Assembly: GCF_901709675.1 (NCBI RefSeq)
Contig: NC_051101.1
Coordinates: 10,746,501-10,810,500 of the forward strand
Direction of reading: 5' to 3'
DNA from: Syngnathus acus
Taxonomy: Eukaryota; Chordata; Actinopteri; Syngnathiformes; Syngnathidae
Length of the DNA: 64,000 bases
Part shown: positions 24,994-38,300 of the stretch, in pieces
How the letters are laid out: each line of letters begins with the position of its first letter
Position numbering within the stretch: the first letter of the stretch is position 1
Position numbers and translations under genes: made by a program
The notes under the pieces: generated by a model
Databases searched by the model: none
What the model was told of the DNA's origin: nothing
Seen by the model: only the letters and a program-made list of their open reading frames with translations

Positions 24994-27369
24994 TCATGTC
25001 TGGTGGTAATGATGATAGTGGTGGTGGTGGTGATGTTCATGATGATGGTGGTGCTCGTGGCGCTGAACCACAGGAACCACAAAGCCCGGGCTCCCCTGGG
25101 GGCCGGACATTTGCTCTCTCTCCAAGCCTGGCAGCACAGAGGGCGCAACCTGGGGGTGAGGCTGCGGGGAAAGCGGCGTTTTGGTAGGGGAAAGCGCCTC
25201 GCGGGCTTTAGCTCGGACGCGTTTGCTGTGACTGTACTGTAGAGGGTGCTGATGGTGGCCGGACGCTTGGACCTGGTGTGGTAAGTGGTATACATCCTGA
25301 CCCCCGCCACCGTGCGACATGTTTTGCAAAGGCGGGTGATGGCCGTGGCATTTGTTGGATTTGCCGCCACCGCCGGCGCTATTCCCTCCTTTGTTAGCTC
25401 CCTTGGGGGATTTCACAAACTGTGCGCCTTTCCCCCGAAACTCTGCCGGGTTGTAACTGTCGCCGATGACCTGCGAACGCCGCTGGTGGTGGAGTTGCGC
25501 TTCCGGCTCGTGGGAACGAGAGCGGCTCTGGCTCTGGGAGCTTCGGCCTTGATTCTCCTGGGGAGGGATCGTCGTTCCTGAAAAACACGTCGCACCTTGA
25601 GAGGGCAAGATCGTATTCGAATCAAAGTGTGCTTGTGATGCAAACTACCTTCAAATCTGGAGGTGTAGTTTTCTATACCAGCTAAATCCAGGTAGTGATT
25701 CCTCCTCTCTGTGTTCTCGTCCACACAGTAATGCTGGCCTTCCGTGGGCGGGGCCTCGTTGCTTTGCCCCCTGCTGCTTTAAATCAAAATGGAAGTGCAA
25801 GAAGTGTAAATTGTGAAATATAAATTTTTATGTGATGTGTGCAATTATCATCTAACTGACCTGATGTAGGCAGACATGCGCTTGACAGACGGACGACTCT
25901 CCTCTTGGTGATTGCGATCTGAGGAAAGACAGAAGAATTCATGATTAATTAATTAACAATGAATGATTAATCGACTAATTTTTATTTTTAAGTCATTAAA
26001 ATGTATTCAATTTTATGCTTCGCCACAGTCTTGTAAATATTTGTCCAACCTGTTTCTTTTTTGTGGCATTTAGGCTCCGGCGTGACAGTCAGCTTGACCC
26101 GGAGCGTCTTGCTTTTATTATGGCAGGAGTGATTAACCGAGGCGTCCACCACATCGTAGATGGTGTGCATCAGGCTGGACATATCCTGCGAGAACAGGAA
26201 AAAAAAACACACATTTTACCTGATGATCCACAATTGGTCACACTGATAAATAAAATAAACACAAGTTTTCTTAAGACGTGGCAGATTTAAACTTGCCTAC
26301 CCTGACTTGAAAACACACACACCTCCTTTGTCACTTTGCCACTGTTGTCAAAGTCGTAAAGTGTGAATATCCACTCCTGGCGGTTGTCATCCTCCACGGA
26401 AACATCACACTCCAAGTCCTGGAGATACATCCGATTATCATAACGACTTATTTTTAATAACGAGAATAGACCCTGTTTGTCCTCGTTGTATTCATCTATA
26501 CTCATTTGCAGATGCGATTGGGAAACTGCATTACAATATACATGCCACGAGGGGGCAGCAAAACCTATACGACTAAAGGGGAAAAGCCACTGCCCTCAGT
26601 ATGGTTCACCCGATTCCACTTTTTTTTTTAGACAAAAACCAGTACGAGTATTCAATTTTTGAGTAGTCCCACTTTTGATACATACAATGCAACTGGTGGA
26701 AAAAATATAATATTCTTCAGCTACCAATTTTTGATTGTAGCTTTGATTCACTAATAGAAAAATAATAGAAGCTTGAAAACTCCAAGAGGCAAACATCTGG
26801 TTTTTTGAAAGCCCGCTGTGTGAAAAAGCAGCGTGCATTTATGAGCGACGGGGCCCTAAGGAGAAGCCGCCCTTTATGGCTATATAATGTCTCTTAAGCA
26901 CAATGCGGTCAGGACTGATCACAAAAGCATTTGAAACATGGAAGCCGATCCCAAGTTGTAATTTGTTCTGGAGCGGTTTACTGTACATACAGATGTCCAG
27001 GAACCCACAATACATTCCATTCTTCCTGTAACTAGTTTTAACTGGAGGAAAAACGGAAGCGGTGCTCAAATACAGCTGCAGCGTAAGACCGCGTTGGTTT
27101 GATTCGAACAACTTTTGCCTTCCTATTGCTTTTCTTATAACGATGATAATTTGAATTCCTATCACAGTGTGCACTTACATCCAGACTGATGCGTTTCTTC
27201 CCGTTGGCTTTTATTTCTCGCTCCCCGTCCTCCGCGTGAAGGTACTGAAGGTAGTTTTCGCAGCCATCCACCTTCTCCGGAGGGAGCGCCACTGTCATGA
27301 TACACAATTAAAGTTGATTTATGGATGAAAGTACAAGTTGCCATGACATCAATCCTGGAGTTGAGTCTT

Positions 27370-27461
<92 letters not shown>

Positions 27462-29291
27462 TATTATTTTATTTATTTATTTATTTATGTATTGTATCTA
27501 TTTATTCATTTATTTAAAAAAATATTTATTTATTGATTGATTATTTTCGTTTATTACTTTTCCATTCAATTATATGAGCGCGTCCTTCCCAACTTACCCT
27601 CAAGGGGGCAGTGTTGCTCTGCGAGGTGTCCTGCTTTCAGATGCCCATTTGAAAACTCCTGGGAGGAAAAGAGGAAGATCAGAGATGTGAAGTGAATATA
27701 CAGTCCAGACCTCAGACACAGAAAAAATAAACATTTCAGGCAAAAACATTTCCTCGTCAGATGTGTGCAAAAAAAAGATGGCCTACACGGTCGGTGCTAC
27801 AGTGCGGCCAAACACTTTGAAACATGCACCACGCTGATTGTGTTTCACTGTCTGGGATACAAGTAAGCGCAGGCAAGGATTTAAGATTTCCCCCCCCCCC
27901 CAAGCCTTCAAACGGGCTCTTGCATCCATCAAAAAAAAAAAAAAAAATGGTGAAGCTGCAATTCATCTTGTGAGCGCTCACTCGGCCAACTTTGATTCTT
28001 CGAGAAAATGCAAGGCGAGAATTTCTTGATGAAAGAGGCGAAAAGTTGAACCATTTTTTTAAGACTCAATGCGTGTATATATTTTGCAGAGGGAATAATA
28101 TCCACGCGGACATTTCGTTATTCTATTATTCTGCGTAAGGTAAAATGGTGGAAGGGGCACAGCAAATGCTGTCATATGGGAATAATCCACATTCTACATA
28201 AAACAGACCCACACCACATGTGTTAATGCGCACAAGCGCATACACACACTTCAATTACGTCGAGATTGTGGAAACAATGACAATTAAATACAGCACAAGC
28301 CTCAAGCCGTAAGAAATCAAACAACAAATGATTCATCTTATTTACGTCATGTTCGCTGCCCCGCACTTTGAAATCAAATCTCAAGGAGGCCCACTGCAAG
28401 GAGGCAAATAAAAACCAGATAGATGCGAGAAAAACAAAAGAACTGCATGTACTGCGTGTGAGTTTCAACATCTGCATGCGTTTAGGTGAAGGACCCCCCC
28501 CCCCTCTCCCCTTCCTCTCTTTCTCCAGCGTAATGACAACAGCAGGGCCTGTGGTTCTATTTAACAATCTCAGAGACCGTGATTACTCTCCACTTCACAG
28601 GACGAGTGCTCCAGCCTCTAATCTAGCCCTGACCTTCATTGCCAATATGGAGGAGGGGGGGGGGGGGGGGAGCAATCGCAACACGGGGTCAAGGTTTGAA
28701 CACTCGCTGCAAATTGGCCACATGAGACTTTTGGGGAGAAATCAGCTCAAGATTGGGAGTGAAGCATTAAGGGGGGCAGGAAGTAAGGGAATGAAAACAG
28801 CGAAGGCACAAAGGAGGAAAGAGATGATAAGAGGAACAAAGATGGGAGAGGACCAGATACCAGAAGAGGATGTGCTTAGCCTAACAGGAGATAGATAGGG
28901 ACTATCTACTGCTAACTGGGACCTCTACCTAAGAACTGGAGGAGGTTTTTCTCTTTGACGGTCAAGTCAAAAACAAACGTAGCTTGTGGTTTTGTTGCCC
29001 TCCCGATTGCCTTAGGGGTCATTTGACACAACATTTTTATAAAATGGAAATGTTTCAAAATAGGTATGAAAAAAAAAAAAAAAGGCCAGTTCCTGTACAT
29101 TTAATGTCCCGTTTGAATGTCCAGCAGATTGACTGGCTTAATTCTAAACAATTATGAAACCGCATACATGCTGACAGAGGGGATTTGAAAAGACAGTTTG
29201 GGAGCAGCGGTTGGTACGCATGAGTGCCATATTTCTTTACAAAGTGACATTTATATTGTAGCATTTGGAGTTATTTTTGTAGTTTGGCGTG

Positions 29292-29378
<87 letters not shown>

Positions 29379-32300
29379 CAAAGCAACATCAAAAAGTCGT
29401 CAGAAGCAGCAAAGCACGCTCGAGAGGGGGATTGTCATGAAACAAACAATAAAAACGTCCTCCAATTAAAATGGAGATTCGAGAAGCTGTAACAGACCAA
29501 CGTTACATCCGCCGAGCGAAGCTAATGAGAGAGCTGAGCGCGTCTGACCGCCGTCTGCAGTTTAACATCGAAACACAAGGCATCGAAATCGCCCACGGTG
29601 TCGGCCTCCAAATCTGCCAGCCACATGTGCAATTAAGCGTCTGGCATCTCGCCTCTGCCATTCTTTCGCTATCAGATCATGCTAGGTGAGGCTAATCTCC
29701 GATCGGAGATGACAAGTCGATGCAGTGACGGGACGAACTTGTAAAACGCGAGCGCCTGAAAAGCGTGTGATGTTTGTTCACGCTTGCCAAGCAGCTTCAG
29801 CTTGGACTGGCAGACTTTAATGTGGGTTAAGGTAACCGAGGGGGGGGGAGCTTTTATTTCTCCCTACCAGGTGACATCAGGCACCCCCCCCCATCCTCCC
29901 ACTGGAAAACAGTACACACCTTTGTTCTTCCACACCCGCACTCAACTCACCCACTTAAAACACGTATCATGTTTTGGAAATCTTCAAAATAAAAACAGGC
30001 TAGCAGAAAAAGAGTTCTTCTGGCCTCAGGGTAGAAATTACAGCAGAAGTCCAAATATAATGTATGCTGGGGAAAAAAAAAAAAAACTGGATATCATCAA
30101 GAGGCTTCCTCATATTTTCCAGTCAACGCGGCTTTTTGAAATTGTGTAATTAGTGTCCACACAACTTGTACAGTGCAGCTCTTCCTTCCCTTGTCCAAAC
30201 AAGATCTCAGTCATTTCCTCAAAAGTGTCTAAGGTGACACATACTCAAAAGTCACCTGACACCTTGCGGAAGGCACCGAGGGGAAATCCTTTCAAAGCCC
30301 TCGGGCGGACTATTAATCGTGTGTGATCGGATGGAAGCTAATTGCTAACGGAAACGCGGCTCCGCTGGTGTCAGCGTAAAGAAAAGGAACCCCGTTTTGT
30401 AAACATTCGTCACCGCACGATGAAACCGGAGAAGGCGGCAGAACAAGACCTCCATTCCAGGAGAAACCAACTTGGCCTTGACTCAAAACCAGATGTGTTT
30501 AAACTGAAGAAATAGCGAAAGGGAAGATGATGTTCGGGTTAGCCAGACGGTAAAAGAACAATGAATGGATGGCCTCGACCTAATTATGGTGGTGAGTCGA
30601 CACTCGTTTCAGCACGTATCGATTGGCAATCCATTTCTATATTAAAACGAGTTAGGTCAGTTATGGAATTTAACGTGGAATTTTGCATCGGTTTGCCGCG
30701 GCGTGTCTTTTCCTAAATGGCGTCGAGATGAGAACAGAACACCCGCGCTGTCATCTGGACAGGCTCCATGTGGCTGAGATCGTCGGACTCTTTTACAGGC
30801 CAGCGGGATTCTGGTTGAGGTCAAACAGGAGGCAGAACCTCTCTCTTGGCAGGACATGAATCACAAGGGGGTGAAGCCTCTTCGGGCCTTGTATAACAAC
30901 AGCTGCGAGGGGAGCTTTTGATGAGAATGCTTCGCCATTGACATAAGCGCACCTAAAGCACTAAAAGTCACCTGCTCCCCCCCTCCCCTTCCTGATGATC
31001 CTCTCACTTTGATTTGACCTGCTGGACGGCATAAGATTAGCTAGCCACCGCGTATCCGCTTCATTAATGCTAACGTTGATAGCAACGTGATGTAACGGAG
31101 GACCCACCGCTACTCGGAAATCACGCTGACACACACCTCGTTGAAAAAGGAGGCGGCGCCAAGCAAGGAACACGACAGGCGTTTGGCCTCAAACAGGATG
31201 TGCCTCTGTTTGTGGTCTCCATGTGAAATTCTGTAAGCTCCCGCGCAGGCCCCCGGCTCTCAAGTCCAGCCAATGGGGAGCGCATCCAGGCCGATAAAGC
31301 TGAACAGATTTGTTCCACATTCCACGGGGGCCTTTAAACAACACAGAAGACCTCAAAGTGCCAGGTTGCGGCTGAACTGAAGCGGACGCCAATCCCACCA
31401 GGGCCCGAAGGGACTCCACCTCTTATAAAAAATCATGCGGAGACTCTCTTGTCTCCTTTTGAAGGGTTTAGTCGAAAATGGCACTTTAATCAACTTGTCT
31501 GTCACTCGCAGTAAAAAAAAAAAAAAAATGTAAGCATTTGATGCACATTCCAAAGCTCTGAGACAGCTTGGAAAAGAATTTTCAGAATAAAAAAAATCTC
31601 ATCAAAAAGCACTGATGTATGAAACCTTGATATTAGGATGCTAAATGCTAATGCTAACTGCATGACACAGCCAGACTGCAAACTTAACGTGCATAAATAA
31701 GCTCATACTCTTTATTATGCGTGTTTTGATCTCATTTGCTATTCCACCTACCAAGTAGACGTGCGTGGCATGTCTTATTTTTCCATTTGCCGTTAAGACA
31801 GATCCTTATAAAGGGAAGAAAAGTGGAAAAGCTATGAAATGAAAAACAATCTCACGTTGGCCTGCATTGCTGTGTCTGCGAGATAGCTTAAATTTTATTT
31901 GCGTTATAAAGTTTTATAGTGATTGAATGACGAATTATTTTGGTTGTACGACACCGTCGTTGGAAGAGAAAGTGGATTTATTAGCCAGTAATGTAGTGAA
32001 CAGTTTTTTGATGCCCCACCCAAAAGTACATTAGTACTCTAAACGGTCAATATAATAATATGATTTTTATTTCATTCCCAGCCCATCTTTCAATATGAAT
32101 TTTCAAAATAAATTCTGATTTCATTTGGACAAAAGACGCCGGAAGTCTAATCATGTAAAAATTGCTGACGATGACTTTTCTATCAAATACACAAAATAAT
32201 TCTGAGCAGTCATATGAGTATCACAAAGTGCAAAATAGAACAAAAGAGGCTACTGTGGAAGTCCCAGTAAGTTCTGGGACGCTCGAGGCTAAAATTACTA

Positions 32301-35300
32301 GTACTCGTACGGGCCCACAGAAGAAGGAACCACAAGTTGCTGGGGAGGTCATTGTGCTCTCGTTTTTCCCGCAGCGAAATGGTTGGTGAGCCACAAAATG
32401 TTTTCATATAAAAATACGACATGCGAGGGATGCTCAAAGTCGGAGTGATTCGTAAGCACCCTCCGCTGCGTTTCAACACGATCACTCTCACCCATTTGTG
32501 GTCGGCTGTCTGTCTAGCAAAGGAGATGTCACTTAGAGTTGCTCTCACCTGCGAGATAAGCCCCGACACTAGTTTCCCCCCCGCTTGTTTTGTTAAGCTG
32601 CGTGGGATTCCACTCTCGGCTTTAAAAAAGCGGAGCCGGCCGGCACTTCATAGGGGTGAGGCTTTGTGGTTTCGGGGGCTGCCGGGGGCCTTCCAGAGCT
32701 CCTGTGGGTGACTGAGAAATGTAAACAAACCACGTCGGGGAAGGACAGCTGCATTGGGAAGAGCAGCAACAGCGCACACTTGAGGGATGCTTGTCCGTGT
32801 AATCCACAATGACTTATTTTTTTTTTTTTCGGGTTGCGCCACTCATGCTGTTAACGGCTTGCGGGTTGCTGGATAAGCTTCCCGCTGGGTTTCCGGAACA
32901 TGCCTTCCAGAGGGATAAGAGCGGCTTCACGGTCAAGACCGCAGCTCTACAGTCCACTTGTCACCACTCCCGGCGGGTAAGTTACAAAGAGAAGTGCGGA
33001 TCCAAATGAGCGCCGATGATGAGAGGCAATCATGCGGCCGTGACCAATCAGCGAGTAATGTAGCATGAACGCTCCGCACTTCTATTTGGGAGGTACACTG
33101 GGGCAAAGGGACACGGTTGGATGTTCTGTAGCTTAGTGCTATATTCGAGAAACAAAAGTAGACAAGAAAAGTGCGGAATAAAGAAGAATCTGGTTTTAGA
33201 AGATAGCGCAGGACATACGACTGATTCCTTGCAACGCCGGGCTTTTCAAAATAAAACAAAAAAAATTCAATTCAATCATTAATTTAAGTCTTACCATTCC
33301 CGTCCATTGTTTAGTTTTATTCGGGCTTTTACCTCAAGCTAACTGTTTCTAGCTAACACGCATCCGGCCACAAATTAGTGTTTTGTCCATGTGATATATT
33401 TACATTGTGGCCACAGTCTAAAAAAAAAAAAAAAAATCTAACATGTCATGTCTGGGGTACGAAGCTTGCCAGCATGTTTTAGGCAAAATCTCCTAAACAC
33501 ATGTTTGCAGCGGACAAAAGAAGTTCCCAGCACCTGTTTTGTGTCTCTCGTCTCATTTGGACATGTTGAGTAAAGAACTCCCTCCCCGACTGTCTGCCAC
33601 AGTTGCCAGTTTAGGGAATACCGCAAAAATTCCTGACCCTGCGAGAACAGGCTTGATTCCAAGCTGCGAAGTTCCTCACAAGGCTGGAAGTAGACGAGGG
33701 GTCGTAGCGGGGTCAACGGGAAGGGACGAAGAGGCTGTCATGTTCAGATGATGTGAAGGAATGTCTTGATTTGAATCATGGACGATCGCCACAAAAAATC
33801 AAAATTAAGTGTAATTAATAAATGATTCCACGTGGCACACCTGTCAATTTTTCGATCTCTCTTGGCAAAATGGTTCGGAATCACCGAACACATGTTGAAA
33901 AATTAGAGTGGTGTGTAGGTCGATTACCGATGCAACAAAGTCATGCGGCGCAACCCAAATTTTTCATGAATTATTCTCAAAGGAAATTACGGGGGGGGGG
34001 GGGGGGGGGGGGGGGAGCCCATGAGGATAAATGTCTTTGAACTGGCAAGACGGCGTACAAAGTCTACATTTGGCCGATTTTGTGCGCTTCTGCTGGCCGT
34101 GTCTGCACTTTGGTGACCTGACAGGCAAAAGCTGTGTGTGCACCAAACACGTTTCCCCAGTGTGAAATTCAGGAACGTAATTCATCCATGGCAAAAGCGG
34201 AGATGAAAAGGCAATGGTGCAGAGGGCAGCTCAAGCGCGGCTCCGCCTCCTTCTCAGCTTTTGCAGCAGAGCGCACGGAGAGTCGAGGGGGGAGCGCAGC
34301 TTTTTCAAAGCCTCGATTATTGCGAACCGAGTCTACGCTTTTGGATTGGCTCGTGAGTTGTGCTGGCGTATTCTTATCTTATCTCCGATGCTCAATCCGC
34401 ACGAACGAGCGACCGAGTCTGGAGGCAGGCAGTCCACTTAAAAGCAAAGTGAGACACTGAGTATTGATAAAAAAAATAAAAAAGCGAGGAGGTGGTGATG
34501 TGCGAGAGAGGGGCTTGAAAGCGATGAGATAATCGGAGAAGTACCAGGATGGAGGAGTCCTCAAAGACAAGCACATGACACAGGTGGGGGGGCAAGATAT
34601 TCCGATACACTGGGATTCTTGATAGGATCAACCCAGCCCGCATCAACATGCGGAAGTAGGTGCTAGTTATAAGCTTGTTGCCATATTTGCTGTCTTGGAA
34701 AACACTTTTGTTTTGTTGTTGTGTTTTTTAAGCATTTTTAGCATTTTCTCATTCACATCAATCAGCTGTTTTTGATTTAAACAGTTAAGTATTATTTTCA
34801 GTGAAGACGGCCTCAAAACCAGAAACTGTCAAATCTAAAACGTACATTCCTCGAATTTTTTCCTTTTGTAATGTGTTGTTTTCCCACTTTGTTTGCGGAG
34901 CACCTCCCGTGAAGCAAATGGCGTCTGGGTGCGGGACGGAGAACTGCTGTTTATTTGAAATGAGCCTTTAGGTAAACACGTTACACGGCGCTAAGGGGCT
35001 CGGGTCAGCTTTTGAAGTGGCCTCAGGAAAGAAATGGGTGGGGGCGAGGGGGGGGGGTTAAAGAAGGCCGCCTTCAGAGGAAATTAAAACAGAGACTTCA
35101 TTCAGCGCTGTTTCATCATCTCATTTTTTGGTATTTTAATGTCATCAGAAACTTTGTCGTCGACTTTCTTCCGAGTGTAAATTCCAATTTTACATCCCAC
35201 TTCCTCGTAATGTAAAGTAGGTTTGGATGACGGGGGACAGCTCGTTTGCTGTCTCCCCCCCTGCCTCCCCCCCTCAAAGAGACTCAACGTGATGTGCGGA

Positions 35301-38300
35301 GCTGCACTGTCTGCGTAGCCCATTTGCGAGCTTTGAAGCCGCTCGAGTGTTTCGACAGCTAACCACTTTCAGATGGGGCTGTGGCATTTTATGAGGAGAG
35401 TAAAAGCGATACTTACACATGTGTACGCTTGGAGGGTGGGGGAAGCTCGGAGCGGAGAAGAGGATAAGTCCTCCAGGGTTTCAAATGTGTGGGGGGGGGT
35501 ATATGAAAATCGAGGGAAGGAGAATATATCGAGGAAACAATGTATGGCCTCCACGTCTTCTCTTTTTTTTTTTCATTAAGTCGACAGGAAGTCGAGGGGT
35601 TTGTGTCGTGTGCGGTTTCATTCTCCATGCCTCCGACCTAGCAGGGCGTCAGCTTGAGGAATGTGGAGCAAGGATGAAGTTTCGAAGCATTCACGGGGGG
35701 GGAACTGTCTGAGGTTTGTTTGTTTTTTTCTTCCAAGAATAACAAAGTGGTTGTAAAAAAGTTGGATGCATATTGCATCACAATGTGAAGAGTTACATGA
35801 CAGGCTGAAAAAACAAAAAGTAATTGCACACTAAATCCTGCAATTGCGGCACTGCTATTTATGCTCTCGACAAGCAACGAAAACGTCTGATCCTACCTAG
35901 ATTTATGATGAACAATGTACTTTGCTGTTTTAGCCCCCCCCCTCCCCTGACTGAAAATCTATTGTGAAATATATGTCTGACCTCTATAGAGACAATCTCA
36001 AGTTTCCATTCATAGAGAGAAAACCACATTTTGATCCAATAAAGGGGTCCCCCAGTCTTTCCAAAAATAAATAAGAGGCCTCCATTTACAAATATTTAAA
36101 GAGACAACATGCGGGAAAGTTCCAAGCAGCGGCCTTTAGTGAGCTCATCGCATTCACAGACATCACTGAAGATGTCGTGTGTGTGCAATTAGAAATGCCC
36201 ATAATAACGTCTCCACCGCTCATTAGTGGGGGGAAGAAAAAAAAAATAATAAAAAATTCCCCTGACTGATCCAAGGATTGCGAAATAAAGTCCACTTGGA
36301 AATGAGAAGCAACTTTCTAAGGAAGAGGCGGGGGGACAGGGGGTTTATGTGGAAACATACCTTACACACTAAAATGTAATAACCTTTGAGTCTCCCGGTG
36401 TTTTACTTGGCCGGGAGACGCGACAAGATCAAACACAGACTTGGATCCAGATGCTTTTGCCAAAAATGTCAGCATTAAGCACGGGGCTTCAGCTTCAGGT
36501 ATTTTCTTTCCTCTGGCAGCAAACGAGAGGAGAGAGACAGACCGGCGTTAACCCTCGACGGAGCTGGCATCTTGTCCCCTGCCTTGCCGCCACGCAAAGC
36601 ATGCTGGGAAAATTAAAGTAACCTGCTGCTATCGACGTCTAGTCTAAATTAGTCGGAAGATTTTTAAAAAACGAAGCCCATAAAGGTATGATTGGATGAT
36701 TGTCAACCAGTGGTCCGCGGCCCTCTAGTGGTCCGTGGTGGTATTGCAAGTGGACCAAATGGAAAATAATTGCAAATTTTTAAAAGATACATTTGATTTA
36801 TTATTTAGACTTATTTTTCCAGTGACTTTTGTGAGTCACACGCAAATGATGTCTAACGCGAAGCTACACTTAGATACTCTTTAAAGTCCGGAAGCGGCAA
36901 ACGGCGTCAACGGCATGAAAAGAAGCGACAAAACGCAAGTGACTTCAAAGCACCGCTGTCGGTCGGCAGAGAAAGAAGGCGACAACTTAATTCCATGAAG
37001 ATAACGGCTCTGATAATAATGAAAGCGTGTCTCTTGTCTAAAAAAATATTCCCTTTGAGCTGTCTGAGAACTTGACGCTGATGAGATTCTTTCATGCTCA
37101 TCACAAGGCCCATTGTTTTTGTATTGGTACTCAGTACATGGACATTAACATGCAACTCCGACATATGCTGAGGAATGCTTTGAAAGCTCTTTTATTGACA
37201 AGTAGCTATTCTATTTACTTTGTTTGGATTTGGTTTGCCACATAAGGTATTCAAACTATCTATGGGACACTTACATACGCTCTAAATCCAGTGAGGTTGA
37301 AAATAACCAAATATGCGTAAAAAAACAGCGCCACTATTTGGGTCAAGTTGACCCAACTTTCCGGATTGTTTTGTACAAATTGAGCTAAATCTTTGGGGTT
37401 GTTTTGGCTTTTGAACGAGAAGCTTTGAACCTATTATTGGCATTTTCATTCATTTCAATGGGAAAAGGTGATTTGAGATACGTGTGTTTTGAGTTACGAG
37501 CATTGTCGCAGAACAAATTCAACTCTTGTCTTATTGCCGTTTGTTATTTATTTAATAAACGTGAAAGATTACATGGTGATATGACCTGTGCTAATCAAGA
37601 AGTTGCAACCAACTGGACTGACACAGCATGACAACGATTTCTCAATCCAGTCACGTCAGACCAACATGTTTCGGATTGTTCGGCCTTGTCAGAGGTCATT
37701 GCTTTTACTGGGAGCTATTTTAAGCGTCAGATGTTTCTGTCCTCCAACGTGTTACAATGGAGCTGTGTTGAAACTATTCCAAAATACCCTCATGGACATG
37801 TAATGCCTCTTTCCATCAAACACACCAAGCGGGTGAGACTCGCCCTCTGACTCAGAGGCGTCGCGGTGACGCTTACGTGAACGCCAGCGACATGAAAGAG
37901 CGGCTAAATAAGCATCTCGTGCTGGTGATGAGTGGAGAAGCCGCCATGGTGATGATGTTTACACTGACGGTGAACTCTGGATTTGGCAATCGGCATCGAA
38001 AAAGATAAACAGACACTAAAGTGTGGAGTGATGCGCTTGTTGGTTGACGATTAAATGAAGGAAGGGATGGTGAGATGAAAAGACACGTTTGTCCTAAGAG
38101 GTTCGGGAAAGTTCAGCTTGAAATAATAATGGTGGCCTCTGTTGGGAAAATGTCAGCATACAGGAATTGGGTAGCAAAATGTAAATGTTTTGTTTTAATT
38201 TGAAGAAATTGTATTTAACACATTTTCTTTTTTTCCTACAACACCAAAAAATTATTTTCTGCTTTTCAAATCTTTGTCTATTTCAACCAATCTCGACATT

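Noticed and set aside
28368-28898. 176-codon open frame in nkd2 intron 3
   Set aside because: Low-complexity, with poly-Pro and poly-Gly produced by C and G homopolymers. No family resemblance and no splice or promoter support.
29198-29492. Glu-Arg repeat proteins
   Set aside because: They are translations of a GA microsatellite, open in several frames because the repeat has no stop codons.
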